DNA of 64,000 nucleotides. Origin: Ectothiorhodospiraceae bacterium. Lineage in GTDB: Bacteria > Pseudomonadota > Gammaproteobacteria > XJ16 > Halofilaceae. Positions 42,062 through 50,954 of this stretch are shown piece by piece. The number at the start of each line of letters is the position of its first letter. Within the stretch, counting starts at the first letter, position 1. The stretch lies in NCBI GenBank assembly GCA_007134775.1, contig SLKC01000071.1, forward strand, positions 88,091 to 152,090, read 5' to 3'. The notes under the pieces are model-generated. The model did not search any database and was not told the DNA's origin. It was given only the letters and a program-made list of their open reading frames with translations. The translations under genes and the position numbers were made by a program.

Positions 42062-43525
42062 ATGACAGGGCTGGAATCACCAGTCGCCCTGCTCGAGGCG
42101 TGGCGCGGCGTCACCGTCCCATTGCGTGAGGAGATGCGCGCCTACGAGACGTGGTTTGCCGAAGAGGGCATTGCTGCGTCGGCGGACGTGGATCGCCAGG
42201 GTACGCCCGGTCTGCGCATGCACGACCGCTTCGGGCGGCCGGAGGATCGCGTGCTCTACGGTCCGGTGTATCGGCGCATGCTCGAGCGCGGTTACGCTAC
42301 CGGGATCGTCGCCCGCGCCGTCGACGAGCAAGCGCTGCTGCCCGGCTACCAACTGGGCTATGTCACTTCCTTTTTTGATCCGGGACTCTACTGCCCCTAT
42401 ACCGTCTCCCTCGGCACGGTGCTGGCGCTGTACAAGTACGGCACCCCGGCCCTCGTGCAGCGTTTCCTGCCGGCGCTGACGCGGCGTGATGCGGGCGTTT
42501 GGCAGGGTGCGACCTGGATGACGGAGGCCGGTGGTGGCTCCGACCTCGGACACCAGGTCCGAACCACGGCCCGATGTGAAGGCGACCGTTGGTATCTCAC
42601 GGGTGACAAGTACTTCTGCAGCAATGTGGATGCAGAACTCGCTGTTGTCGCGGCCCGGCCCAGCGGGGCCGCCAGCGGCGTGCGCGGCCTGGCCCTGTTC
42701 CTCGTCCCCCGCTGGCGTGAGGACGGGGGCCTCAATTACCGCATCGTGCGGCTCAAGGATAAGATCGCAACGCGCTCCGTGCCGACCGGCGAGGTCCGCT
42801 TCGCCGACAGCGAGGCCTGGCTGCTCGGCCGCGAGGAGACGGGCATCTACCAGATCATGGAGGTCCTCAACGCCTCGCGCGTGGCCAACAGCATAGGCGC
42901 GGTCGCGCTCATCCAGCGCGCGCTTGCAGAGGCGTCGAGCTTTGCCCGCGGGCGTGAGGTCTTCGGTCGGCCGCTGGCGCAACAGCCGTTGTTCCGTCGC
43001 CAGTTCGCCGAGTGGCAGGAGGAATTGCGGGGCGGTTTCGCGCTTGCTTGGGAGGCAGCCGATCAGCTCGAGCAGGTGTGGCGGCAGGAGCCGCCCTATT
43101 CGGCCGCGTACCACCGCTTTCGCTTGCTCGCGCATCTCGCCAAGTTCCGTACCGCCGAGCAGGCCGTCGCGGCTGCCCAGTGGGCAATGGAGGCGCATGG
43201 CGGTGCCGGGGTGCTGTACGAGTACCCGCCGGAACGGCTGTTGCGCGAGGCGATGATCCTCGGCATCTGGGAGGGTACGCCCCACCGGCAAATCCTCGAT
43301 GGCGTTGAGGTCATGGCGCGCAACCGCGCGCACGAAGCGCTGTTCGCCCACCTCGGTGAGCCCGAGGGGGCGGATGCGCTGCGTGCGCGTATCGAGGTCT
43401 TGCTCGCCGCCAGCGCCGATGAGCGAGAGGCGGGTGCCGAAGCGCTATTCCGCGAGCTGGCATCGTGGGTGGGGGGCGTGCTCACGCGCTTGCGCTTGCC
43501 GCGCGGAGAGAGTGGCACTCAGTAG
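42062..43525 (+). CDS. AidB-like acyl-CoA dehydrogenase
   Basis: This flavoprotein of 487 residues belongs to the acyl-CoA dehydrogenase superfamily. It has WMTEAGGGSDLG (FAD-binding region), VGNSIG-type SRVANSIGAVALIQRAL, the Arg loop FGRPLAQQPLF, and the C-terminal GGAGVLYEYPPERLLREAMILGIWEGT with the catalytic-base Glu in WEGT. The TEAGGGSD form and length place it nearer AidB and long-chain members than the classic 380-residue enzymes. AGGAGG lies 8-13 nt before the ATG. The substrate is unknown. The stop overlaps the opposing gene by 7 nt. Confidence 0.85.
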   Translation: MTGLESPVALLEAWRGVTVPLREEMRAYETWFAEEGIAASADVDRQGTPGLRMHDRFGRPEDRVLYGPVYRRMLERGYATGIVARAVDEQALLPGYQLGYVTSFFDPGLYCPYTVSLGTVLALYKYGTPALVQRFLPALTRRDAGVWQGATWMTEAGGGSDLGHQVRTTARCEGDRWYLTGDKYFCSNVDAELAVVAARPSGAASGVRGLALFLVPRWREDGGLNYRIVRLKDKIATRSVPTGEVRFADSEAWLLGREETGIYQIMEVLNASRVANSIGAVALIQRALAEASSFARGREVFGRPLAQQPLFRRQFAEWQEELRGGFALAWEAADQLEQVWRQEPPYSAAYHRFRLLAHLAKFRTAEQAVAAAQWAMEAHGGAGVLYEYPPERLLREAMILGIWEGTPHRQILDGVEVMARNRAHEALFAHLGEPEGADALRARIEVLLAASADEREAGAEALFRELASWVGGVLTRLRLPRGESGTQ

Positions 43526-44241
43526 TTGTACTCGAACGTGATCCGTGCGCCCTGCGGGTTGCCGCCGCGCACCTGGAAGCGGACCACACCGGCCCGCCCT
43601 GTCAGAAAATCGAGCTGGACGAAGCCACTGACTGGATCGTCGAGATCGAAACGCGTGGTCGTCGATGCGTCGCTGCGGAAGCGCTCATCACCGCGCACCC
43701 ACTTGTGCGCAACGCCGGTCTGCAGGTCGACTGCGGGCGTGAGGCCGGTGACGAGCGCAGCGCGTACTTCGCCGGTGTGCCAGTCGAGTATCGATTCGTC
43801 ACCGTCCTCGTCGGAGCGGTCCGCCCGGGCATACCGCCACCCGAGGCCGGCCGCGAAGCGCAGCGCCCCCTCGCGTGGCCAGATGCCATTGAAGTCGAGG
43901 CCGAGGTACCAGCCCGTCGGGTCGACGTCGGCCGTGGCGGTGCGATCGCGCTGGCGTACCCCGATGGCACCGAGCGCGACAGCGCCCCTGATCGAGGCGT
44001 TCAGGCGCTCGTGGAACGCGATCCCGACGCGGGTCAGCTCCAGATCGCCGCCGCCGGCATCGTCGTCATACGCCACCTCCAGATCTTCGCGCAGCAGATG
44101 GAGTTCGAACGCATCCGATGGACCCAGGGCAGGGCCATGGTCCAGGCCGGGGCCGGCCAGGACCGCATGGGGGAGAGCCAGGAGGGCAACACCGACGGCT
44201 GGCGCTTGCAGCCAGGGCGAGACACCAGATATAGGGGTCAT
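43519..44241 (-). CDS. Putative outer-membrane beta-barrel protein
   Basis: This 240-residue protein was not matched to a named family. It has a signal peptide (PAVGVALLALPHAVLAG) and then a series of alternating-pattern segments ending in an aromatic residue: ARITFEYNY is the C-terminal signature of an outer-membrane barrel. Sequence such as WYLGLDFNGIWPR and FAAGLGWRYARA suggests about eight to ten strands. The segments FELHLLREDLEVAYDDDAGGG and RSDEDGDES are acidic, as in halophile surface proteins. The start at 44241 is inferred from the signal peptide and no strong ribosome-binding site was seen, so it is uncertain. It is convergent with the acyl-CoA dehydrogenase and divergent from nrdR. 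Confidence 0.6.
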   Translation of the reverse strand: MTPISGVSPWLQAPAVGVALLALPHAVLAGPGLDHGPALGPSDAFELHLLREDLEVAYDDDAGGGDLELTRVGIAFHERLNASIRGAVALGAIGVRQRDRTATADVDPTGWYLGLDFNGIWPREGALRFAAGLGWRYARADRSDEDGDESILDWHTGEVRAALVTGLTPAVDLQTGVAHKWVRGDERFRSDASTTTRFDLDDPVSGFVQLDFLTGRAGVVRFQVRGGNPQGARITFEYNY

Positions 44242-44371
44242 ATGCGTGCAGAATAGGTGGCACAACGATATACTGCAATGATACCGAAACAGACCGTCCA
44301 CGGGATGCATGCTGCCCTTTCCGGTGGGCCATGGTCGCGCTGTACGCTTGGTCGGAGCCGAATCGAAATCC

Positions 44372-44884
44372 ATGCACTGCCCATCCTGCCATCACGGCGA
44401 GACCCGTGTGATCGATTCGCGCCTGGCGCATGAGGGCGCCCAGGTTCGTCGGCGGCGAGAGTGCGCCGCGTGCGGTGAACGGTTCACCACCTACGAAATC
44501 GCCACGGATGCGGCCATGCCGCGGATCGTCAAGCGCGACCACTCGCGCGAGCTGTTCTCCGATGAAAAGCTCCGCGATGGCGTAATGCGCGCGCTGGAGA
44601 AACGCCCGGTCGCGACGGAGGCCGTCGATGCGGCGGTCGAGCGGATCAAGCGCAACCTGCGCCAGAGCGGCGAACGCGAGGTGGATTCCCGCCAGCTCGG
44701 CGAGTGGGTCATGAGCGAGCTGCGGGGCCTGGACCAGGTCGCCTATATCCGTTTCGCCTCGGTCTACCGCGAGTTCTCCGATGTCGCTGCCTTTCGCGAC
44801 GAGATCGAGCGTCTCGAACAGGAGCCCGACCCGGCGGCTCGGCGGCAGCAGCTCCCCCTGCTCGACGACGACAGCCCGGATTGA
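44372..44884 (+). CDS. nrdR: Transcriptional repressor NrdR
   Basis: NrdR represses ribonucleotide reductase genes in response to ATP/dATP. The 170-residue protein has an N-terminal zinc ribbon (CPSC and CAAC, residues 3-34), the [17 protein letters not shown] segment and an ATP-cone domain ([25 protein letters not shown]). It heads the riboflavin-nusB-thiL-pgpA cluster, the usual arrangement. glyA, often upstream, is not there; an outer-membrane protein gene is found instead. No NrdR box was identified. Confidence 0.96.
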   Translation: MHCPSCHHGETRVIDSRLAHEGAQVRRRRECAACGERFTTYEIATDAAMPRIVKRDHSRELFSDEKLRDGVMRALEKRPVATEAVDAAVERIKRNLRQSGEREVDSRQLGEWVMSELRGLDQVAYIRFASVYREFSDVAAFRDEIERLEQEPDPAARRQQLPLLDDDSPD

Positions 44885-46033
44885 GTGGCCATGGCGCCGG
44901 GCACCGACGAGCGCCTGATGGCGCGGGCCGTGCGGCTGGCAGCCCGTGGGCTCTACACCGCCGATCCGAACCCGCGCGTGGGTTGTGTCATCGCCCGAGG
45001 TGAGGAGGTCGTCGGTGAAGGGTGGCACGCGGTCGCGGGTGGAGATCACGCCGAGGCCGTGGCGCTCCGGGCCGCCGGGAACCGGGCGCGGGGCGCGAGC
45101 GTCTATCTTTCACTCGAGCCGTGTTGCCACCACGGGCGCACGCCGCCATGCACGGATGCGCTTATCGCCGCGGGTGTGGCGCGTGTCGTCTGCGCCCAGC
45201 GTGACCCGGATCCGCGGGTGGCCGGGCGTGGCTTCCGCCAGCTTGAGGAAGCCGGCATCCGTGTAGAGCGTCTGGATCGCATGGCGGCCGACGCCCGCGC
45301 GCTCAACATCGGTTTCATCAAGCGCATGACCACCGGGCGTCCCTGGGTGCGGGTGAAGCTCGCCACCAGTCTCGACGGGCGCACCGCGCTGGCCAATGGC
45401 GAGAGCCAATGGATCACGGCGGATGCGGCGCGCACCGATGTCCATCGTTGGCGCGCGCGTGCCTCCTGCATCCTGACCGGGTCCGGTACGGTGCTCGCGG
45501 ATGACCCGGGCCTGGATGTGCGCTTGACGCTGGCCGATCTCGGTCTCGAGGGCGGGCCGACACCGAAGCCCTGGGTTGCGATCGTAGACAGCGGGCTGCG
45601 GACACCGGCCACCGCCCGTGTATTCGGTCGCCATGACTGCGTGCGGATTTTCACCGCATCGACGGATACGCCGGCCACAAACGCGCTGGCCGCAGCAGGG
45701 AGCGAGGTCATCCCGCTGAGGCAGACGGGGAAGGGGCAGGTCGATCTGCAAGACCTGTTGTGGGAGTTGGGACGCTTGCGCGCGAACGAGGTCCATGTCG
45801 AGGCCGGTGCGACCCTTTGCGGCGCCCTGCTTGCGGCAGGGCTGGTGGACGAGCTGATCTGGTATGTCGCCCCGAGCATCCTCGGCAGCGATGCGCGCGG
45901 CGCCTTTGCGCTGCCGCCCTTGCACGCGATGACTGACCGGGTGCGGGTCCATATCCAGGAAGTCCGGCACGTTGGCCCTGACTTACGCATTCGCGCTTAC
46001 CCGATCGTCGATCGCGACCACGAGCGGCAATAG
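44885..46033 (+). CDS. ribD: Bifunctional riboflavin deaminase/reductase RibD
   Basis: RibD converts the GTP cyclohydrolase II product into 5-amino-6-ribitylamino-uracil phosphate (deamination, then NADPH-dependent reduction). The 382-residue protein has the zinc deaminase motifs HAEAVALRAAG and PCCHHGRTPPC (residues 1-150) and the reductase domain beginning VRVKLATSLDGRTALANGESQWI. The start is GTG 44885, adjacent to the nrdR stop. An ATG two codons later is possible. Confidence 0.95.
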   Translation: MAMAPGTDERLMARAVRLAARGLYTADPNPRVGCVIARGEEVVGEGWHAVAGGDHAEAVALRAAGNRARGASVYLSLEPCCHHGRTPPCTDALIAAGVARVVCAQRDPDPRVAGRGFRQLEEAGIRVERLDRMAADARALNIGFIKRMTTGRPWVRVKLATSLDGRTALANGESQWITADAARTDVHRWRARASCILTGSGTVLADDPGLDVRLTLADLGLEGGPTPKPWVAIVDSGLRTPATARVFGRHDCVRIFTASTDTPATNALAAAGSEVIPLRQTGKGQVDLQDLLWELGRLRANEVHVEAGATLCGALLAAGLVDELIWYVAPSILGSDARGAFALPPLHAMTDRVRVHIQEVRHVGPDLRIRAYPIVDRDHERQ

Positions 46034-46042
46034 GAGATCGTT

Positions 46043-46639
46043 GTGTCGACAGTAGTAGCCGTGCGCCGTCATGGTATCGCCTGCATCGCGGCCGATTCGC
46101 TCACCAGCTTCGGCGAGCAGAAGCAGCCGCCGGCGTACGACCGTTTCAGTGACAAGCTGCAGCGCGTGGGCAATGGTGCGATCTCGATCGTGGGCAGTGC
46201 GGCACATGCGCTGGTGATCGAGAGCGTGATCCGCAGCCGCCGTGTGCATCTCGACCTGCGCGATCGCATGCGGATCTTCGAATCCTTTCGTCAGCTCCAC
46301 GGCGAACTCAAGGAGGCCTACTACCTCAACCCGAAGGATGATGAGGAGGGCACGGAGCCGTACGAATCGACCCGGATTGATGCGCTGATCGCGAACCCCT
46401 ACGGTATCTTCGGCGTCTACGCCTTGCGTGAGGTCTATGAATACCGGATATTCTGGGCGATTGGCTCCGGGGCTGACTACGCCCTGGGGGCGATGCTGGT
46501 CGCCTGGAATGATCCCCAATCCACCGCCGAGACCATCGCGCGGCGCGGCGTGGAGGCGGGCATCGAGTTCGATGCCGGTAGTGGCCCGCCCGTCACGGTC
46601 GCGAACTTCCATCTGTATCGAGCCGACTCGGGAGAGTGA
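46043..46639 (+). CDS. HslV/proteasome-like Ntn-hydrolase with Ser at the nucleophile position
   Basis: This 198-residue protein aligns with HslV from its first residues: VVAVRRHGIACIAADS compares with IVSVRRNG...IAGDG. The HslV active-site Asp (IAAD), a Lys after FSD (position of K33) and the IGSG loop (about residue 146) are kept. If the initiator Met is removed, Ser (TCG) is the new N-terminus where HslV has Thr, and the next residue is Thr. No HslU-like ATPase is adjacent. The GTG start follows AGGAG. It is inserted between ribD and ribE, with close spacing on both sides, so cotranscription is likely. It probably belongs to the BPH-type bacterial proteasome homologues. Activity and substrate are unknown. 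Confidence 0.75.
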   Translation: MSTVVAVRRHGIACIAADSLTSFGEQKQPPAYDRFSDKLQRVGNGAISIVGSAAHALVIESVIRSRRVHLDLRDRMRIFESFRQLHGELKEAYYLNPKDDEEGTEPYESTRIDALIANPYGIFGVYALREVYEYRIFWAIGSGADYALGAMLVAWNDPQSTAETIARRGVEAGIEFDAGSGPPVTVANFHLYRADSGE

Positions 46640-46640
46640 C

Positions 46641-47309
46641 ATGTTCACCGGGCTGATCGAGGACTGCGGCACCGTGGCGGCCGTCGAGGCGCGCGGTGCG
46701 GAGCGGCGCATGCGCATCGAGGCCGATGTCGTCCTGCTTGATGGCATGCAGCAGGGCGACAGCATCGCCGTGGCTGGTGCTTGTTTGACCGCATCCGAGG
46801 TCGATGCCACCGGCTTCGTCGCCGATGTCTCGGGCGAGACGCTCGCGCACACCACGCTCGGCGATTATGGCGGCGGTGATACCGTCAACCTGGAGCGTGC
46901 GCTGTTGCCGACGACGCGTCTGGGGGGCCACCTCGTCAGCGGCCACGTCGATGGCATTGGTGAGGTCCAAGCCTGTTGGGAAGAGGGGCGCTCATGGCGT
47001 TACCGGTTCCGGGTCCCGGCGTCCCTGCAGCACTACATCGCACCCAAGGGCTCCATCTGTGTCGACGGCATCAGCCTCACCGTCAACGAGATCGACGGCG
47101 ACCTCTTCGGCGTCAACATCATCCCGCATACCATGGCCGTGACCACGCTGGGCCGGGCCGCGGTCGGCACGCGCGTGAACATCGAGGTCGATCTGATCGC
47201 CCGCTATCTTGAACGCCTGTTGCGCCGGGATGAAGCGCACGCAGCGCAAGGGGGCGTCTCGCGCGAGTTGCTCGCACGTCACGGCTTCCTCGCTGACGGT
47301 GATCACTGA
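46641..47309 (+). CDS. ribE: Riboflavin synthase alpha chain
   Basis: This enzyme joins two 6,7-dimethyl-8-ribityllumazines to riboflavin and 5-amino-6-ribitylaminouracil. The 222-residue protein has two tandem lumazine-binding repeats: MFTGLIEDCGTV with LGGHLVSGHVDGIG, and YIAPKGSICVDGISLTVNEID with VNIEVDLIARYLERL. The start is the ATG at 46641, immediately after the Ntn-hydrolase stop. Confidence 0.96.
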   Translation: MFTGLIEDCGTVAAVEARGAERRMRIEADVVLLDGMQQGDSIAVAGACLTASEVDATGFVADVSGETLAHTTLGDYGGGDTVNLERALLPTTRLGGHLVSGHVDGIGEVQACWEEGRSWRYRFRVPASLQHYIAPKGSICVDGISLTVNEIDGDLFGVNIIPHTMAVTTLGRAAVGTRVNIEVDLIARYLERLLRRDEAHAAQGGVSRELLARHGFLADGDH

Positions 47310-47355
47310 TCGGCCACATCCCTCGTCGAACCATCAAGCCTGCGACTGCTCCGAT

Positions 47356-48468
47356 ATGTCACTGAACAGCACCGAAGAGATTATCGCCGACATCCAGGCC
47401 GGACGCATGGTCATCATCATGGATGACGAGGATCGGGAGAACGAAGGTGATCTCGTCATGGCCGCCGAGAAGGTCAGCGCCCAGGACATCAACTTCATGT
47501 CGATGCATGGGCGCGGCCTGATTTGTCTCACGCTCACGCGCGAGCATTGCCGCCAACTTCGCCTGCCGCTGATGGTCTCGCAGAACGACGCCCCCCATCG
47601 GACCAACTTCACTGTCTCGATCGAGGCGGCCGAGGGCGTGACCACCGGGATATCGGCCGCAGACCGGGCGCGCACGGTCCAGGCCGCAGTCGCCCCCGAT
47701 GCCCGCCCCGAAGACCTGGTCCAGCCCGGGCACATCTTCCCGCTGATGGCGCAGGGGGGCGGTGTCATCGCACGCGCCGGCCACACCGAGGCCGGCTGCG
47801 ATCTCGCCCGGCTGGCCGGGCTGACGCCCGCGGCCGTGATTGTGGAGATCCTCAACGAGGACGGGACCATGGCGCGCCGACCCGACCTCGAGGCGTTTGC
47901 GCGTCGCCACGGTATCAAGATCGGCACCATTGAAGATCTGATCCGTTATCGATTGCAGCACGAGAAGACGCTGGAGTGTGTCGCCGAGACCGACCTGGCT
48001 ACGGATTTCGGTGAGTTCCGCCTCTATGCCTACGCCGACGACATCGACAACGGCCTCCACCTGGCACTGGTCGCCGGTGAGATCTCCGCGGACGAACCGA
48101 CCAATGTCCGGGTGCATGTGGAGGACTTTCTCAGCGACACGCTGCGGGCCCGGGTCGGCTCGGGCTGGCCATTGCACGACGCCATGCAGCGGATCACCGA
48201 GATGGGGCAGGGGGTGGTCGTCATCCTGCGACGACCGGAGGACCCGCGCGCACTCGTACAGCGACTCTACGAATACCAGGTGGCGGACGCCCGGCATAAT
48301 GCCACGGGCAAGGGCTCCGCTGAACCGGAGGACCTGCGCACCTACGGCACGGGCGCCCAGATCCTCGCGGATCTGGGCGTCGGGCGCATGCGCCTGCTCA
48401 GTGCCCCGAAGATCTTCCACGGCATCGCCGGCTTCGGCCTGGAAGTGGTCGACTACATCAGCGAGTAA
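47356..48468 (+). CDS. ribB: 3,4-dihydroxy-2-butanone 4-phosphate synthase with inactive GTP cyclohydrolase II-like domain (RibBX)
   Basis: The N-terminal domain (about 1-200) makes the four-carbon unit of riboflavin from ribulose 5-phosphate. Its motifs [34 protein letters not shown] and HGIKIG are intact. The C-terminal region (about 205-370) looks like GTP cyclohydrolase II (RibA), but the zinc-binding Cys triad normally found near VHSECLTGDVFGSRRCDC is replaced by [18 protein letters not shown]. It is therefore a RibBX-type protein rather than a bifunctional RibBA. A separate RibA is presumably elsewhere. Confidence 0.93.
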   Translation: MSLNSTEEIIADIQAGRMVIIMDDEDRENEGDLVMAAEKVSAQDINFMSMHGRGLICLTLTREHCRQLRLPLMVSQNDAPHRTNFTVSIEAAEGVTTGISAADRARTVQAAVAPDARPEDLVQPGHIFPLMAQGGGVIARAGHTEAGCDLARLAGLTPAAVIVEILNEDGTMARRPDLEAFARRHGIKIGTIEDLIRYRLQHEKTLECVAETDLATDFGEFRLYAYADDIDNGLHLALVAGEISADEPTNVRVHVEDFLSDTLRARVGSGWPLHDAMQRITEMGQGVVVILRRPEDPRALVQRLYEYQVADARHNATGKGSAEPEDLRTYGTGAQILADLGVGRMRLLSAPKIFHGIAGFGLEVVDYISE

Positions 48469-48547
48469 GCGCGCCGCTCGTCATGGGCGCAGCGGCGACG
48501 TACACTGGCGCGCGAGCACAATCCAAGCGGCAAGGGTAGAACCGTTC

Positions 48548-49018
48548 ATGGCGGAACCACACATCATCGAAGGCGACCTCCAGGCGCCCGACGCCCGTAT
48601 CGCGTTGGTCGTGGCGCGTTTCAATGGCTTCATCACGGAATCTCTGCTCGGTGGTGCTCGCGATCAATTGCAGCGTTCCGGTATTGCGAACGAGCAGATC
48701 ACGATCGTGCGCGTGCCGGGATGCTATGAGATGCCCCTGGTCGTCGATCGCATCGCCGCGCGCGGCGAGCAGGACGCCATCGTCGCGCTAGGCTGCGTCA
48801 TCCGCGGCGCGACCGCTCACTTCGAGTATGTCGCCGGCGAGTGCAGCAGTGGTCTCGGACAGGCGGCGGTGCGCCACGGCGTGCCGGTGGCCTTCGGTAT
48901 CCTGACCACGGAAACCATCGAACAGGCGCTCGAGCGCGCGGGCACCAAGGCGGGCAACAAGGGCGGCGACGCCGCCCAAAGCGCGCTCGAGATGGTCAGT
49001 CTGTTGCGTCGGCTCTGA
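48548..49018 (+). CDS. ribH: 6,7-dimethyl-8-ribityllumazine synthase
   Basis: This enzyme joins the pyrimidine and butanone phosphate to make lumazine, the riboflavin precursor, as an icosahedral or pentameric enzyme. The 156-residue protein shows [32 protein letters not shown], and [21 protein letters not shown] with the His of the active site, and [16 protein letters not shown]. It overlaps no neighbour (79 nt after ribB) and is 3 nt from nusB. Confidence 0.96.
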   Translation: MAEPHIIEGDLQAPDARIALVVARFNGFITESLLGGARDQLQRSGIANEQITIVRVPGCYEMPLVVDRIAARGEQDAIVALGCVIRGATAHFEYVAGECSSGLGQAAVRHGVPVAFGILTTETIEQALERAGTKAGNKGGDAAQSALEMVSLLRRL

Positions 49019-49021
49019 GCC

Positions 49022-49480
49022 ATGAACCAGCGTAATCGCTCCGTGCAGGCAGCGCGCCACCGTGCCCGTCGCCTCGTCATCCAGGCGCTCTATCAGTGGC
49101 AGGTCGGTGGCGACGAGCCGAACGACATCGTCGTCCAGTTCCTCGAGCATCGCGTCACGGATGATGCCGACGCAGACTATTTCCGCGAGATCATGCGCAG
49201 TCTGATCGCTGGGCTTACCCGCATCGATGAGGCAATCGAACCGCTGCTGGAGCGCTCGCTCGCGATGGTCGATCCGGTTGAGCGCGGTATCCTCCGCCTG
49301 GCGGCCTGTGAGCTGCTGGAGCGCTACGAGGTGCCTGCGGCGGTCGTGATCGATGAGGCCGTCGAACTCGCACGGGAGTTCGGCGCCGATCAGGGCCACC
49401 GTTTCGTCAATGGGGTGGTCGACCGCCTCGCGCGTGGAATCCGGACCCATGAGCTCGGCCCACCCGCCGCCTCCTCCTGA
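49022..49480 (+). CDS. nusB: Transcription antitermination factor NusB
   Basis: NusB forms the BoxA-binding complex with S10 for rRNA antitermination. The 152-residue all-helical protein has RHRARRLVIQALYQWQVGG at the N-terminus, RVDPVERGILRLAACELL-type LAMVDPVERGILRLAACELLE and PAAVVIDEAVELAREFGADQGHRFVNGVVD. It follows ribH, as is usual in this operon. Confidence 0.96.
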   Translation: MNQRNRSVQAARHRARRLVIQALYQWQVGGDEPNDIVVQFLEHRVTDDADADYFREIMRSLIAGLTRIDEAIEPLLERSLAMVDPVERGILRLAACELLERYEVPAAVVIDEAVELAREFGADQGHRFVNGVVDRLARGIRTHELGPPAASS

Positions 49481-49503
49481 AGCTATCGCCGCCTCGGACG
49501 CCC

Positions 49504-50475
49504 ATGCGCGGTGAATTTGACCTCATCGAAGGCGTTTTCGCGAATCTGACGCCCGCAGGGGCAACGGTGCTGCGCGGCATCGGCGACGATTGTGCGCTCC
49601 TGTCGGTGCCCAGCGGCCAGGCACTTGCGGTGACCACGGACACACTGGTTGATGGCGTGCACTATCCCTGCGCCACGGCACCGGCCGACGTCGGCTGGAA
49701 GGCACTCGCCTGCAGCCTCAGCGATCTCGCCGCAAAGGGGGCCGAGCCGGCGTGGGCGACCCTCGCGCTGGGACTGCCGCAGCTCGACACCGACTGGGTC
49801 GAGCGATTCGCTCACGGTTTCGCTGAACTGGCCGCGCAGCATGGCGTGTCGCTGGTCGGTGGCGATCTCGTGCAGACATCCACGACAACGATCACGGTGC
49901 AACTTGGTGGCCATGTGCCTCCGGATGCGTTCATACCGCGCGGCGGTGCCGCGCCTGGCGACCCGATCTTTGTCTCGGGTTGGCCCGGAGAGGCCGCCGC
50001 GGCGCTGGCGCGGGGGCCGGAGCACGTGGATCCAGCGCTGCGCGCACGCCTGGATCGTCCCGAGCCGCGCGTCGCGCTCGGGTACTGCCTGCGCGGATGG
50101 GCGAGCGCAAGCATCGATGTCTCCGACGGGCTCGTTGCGGATCTCGGGCATATCCTGCGAGCGAGCGGCGTTGGCGCCTGCCTCGATGCCCAACGACTGC
50201 CCATCTCACCGCGCCTGCGCGCGATCGGCGATACCGATACGAGTCGGCGTTGGATGCTCTACGGCGGGGACGACTACGAACTGTGCTTCTGTCTTTCTGG
50301 GAACTTAAGCAGAGAAATCAGTAATTTGGATCATTTACCTCATCCGATTACTCAAATAGGGGCGGTCGAGGAGGAACCGGGTATCCGTCTGCGCGGCGAA
50401 GCCGGCGATGTGTACGAGCTGGCGCCTCACGGCTATCAACACTTCAACGGAGATCACGATGGCAGCTCGCAATGA
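49504..50475 (+). CDS. thiL: Thiamine-monophosphate kinase ThiL
   Basis: ThiL phosphorylates thiamine monophosphate to the active diphosphate. The 323-residue protein has the metal and ATP motifs (IGDDCALLSVP, TTDTLVDGVHY, LSDLAAKGAEPAWATLALG, VGGDLVQTSTTTI) and the ASIDVSDGLVADLGHIL block with YGGDDYELCF. Residues about 265-285 are encoded by an unusually AT-rich run (about 50300-50360, roughly 35% GC) using TTA, AGA and ATA codons that are rare in neighbouring genes. The end overlaps pgpA. Confidence 0.94.
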   Translation: MRGEFDLIEGVFANLTPAGATVLRGIGDDCALLSVPSGQALAVTTDTLVDGVHYPCATAPADVGWKALACSLSDLAAKGAEPAWATLALGLPQLDTDWVERFAHGFAELAAQHGVSLVGGDLVQTSTTTITVQLGGHVPPDAFIPRGGAAPGDPIFVSGWPGEAAAALARGPEHVDPALRARLDRPEPRVALGYCLRGWASASIDVSDGLVADLGHILRASGVGACLDAQRLPISPRLRAIGDTDTSRRWMLYGGDDYELCFCLSGNLSREISNLDHLPHPITQIGAVEEEPGIRLRGEAGDVYELAPHGYQHFNGDHDGSSQ

Positions 50476-50947
50476 TCCCTCCCTCGTGGATCTGCGCGAC
50501 CCGGGGATGCTGCTGGCGCTCGGCTTCGGCAGCGGGCTACTGCCGAAGGCACCGGGCACTTGGGGCACGGTTGTCGGGTGTTTGCTGTTTGCGGCACTCG
50601 CTCCCCTTGGCGTCGTGCCCACGGCAGTGGCCACCGTAGTGGCCATCGGCGTCGGCATCCCGCTGTGCGGTCGCGCGGCCAAGCGGCTCGGCGTCCATGA
50701 CCACTCGGCCATCGTCTGGGATGAGATCGCGGGCGTCATGCTCACGCTGCTGTTCGTGCCCTTCCATTGGGCCTGGTTGCTGGCTGGGTTCCTGCTCTTT
50801 CGATTCTTCGATGTGCTCAAGCCCTGGCCGATCAGTTGGCTCGATCGGCGCGTGCCCGGGGGGCTCGGCATTATGCTTGACGACGTACTGGCGGGTGCCG
50901 CCGCGGGGGCGGTCCTTTTCGGCGCGGCACACCTGCTTGGGGGGTGA
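50459..50947 (+). CDS. pgpA: Phosphatidylglycerophosphatase A
   Basis: PgpA dephosphorylates phosphatidylglycerol phosphate in the inner membrane, completing phosphatidylglycerol synthesis. The 162-residue protein has several TM helices, GFGSGLLPKAPGTWGT, and the catalytic region VWDEIAGVMLTLLFVP with DVLKPWPISWLDRRVPGG and MLDDVLAG. It starts at the ATG inside the end of thiL. PgsA, which makes its substrate, is at 58476. Confidence 0.94.
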   Translation: MAARNDPSLVDLRDPGMLLALGFGSGLLPKAPGTWGTVVGCLLFAALAPLGVVPTAVATVVAIGVGIPLCGRAAKRLGVHDHSAIVWDEIAGVMLTLLFVPFHWAWLLAGFLLFRFFDVLKPWPISWLDRRVPGGLGIMLDDVLAGAAAGAVLFGAAHLLGG

Positions 50948-50954
50948 ATCCACC

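Noticed and set aside
42077..43351. Long open frame antisense to the acyl-CoA dehydrogenase
   Set aside because: Shadow of a certain gene. The sense strand carries the motifs, the ribosome-binding site and the stop overlap.
47310..47355. Possible FMN riboswitch before ribB
   Set aside because: The gap is only 46 nt and holds no RFN-element conserved blocks.
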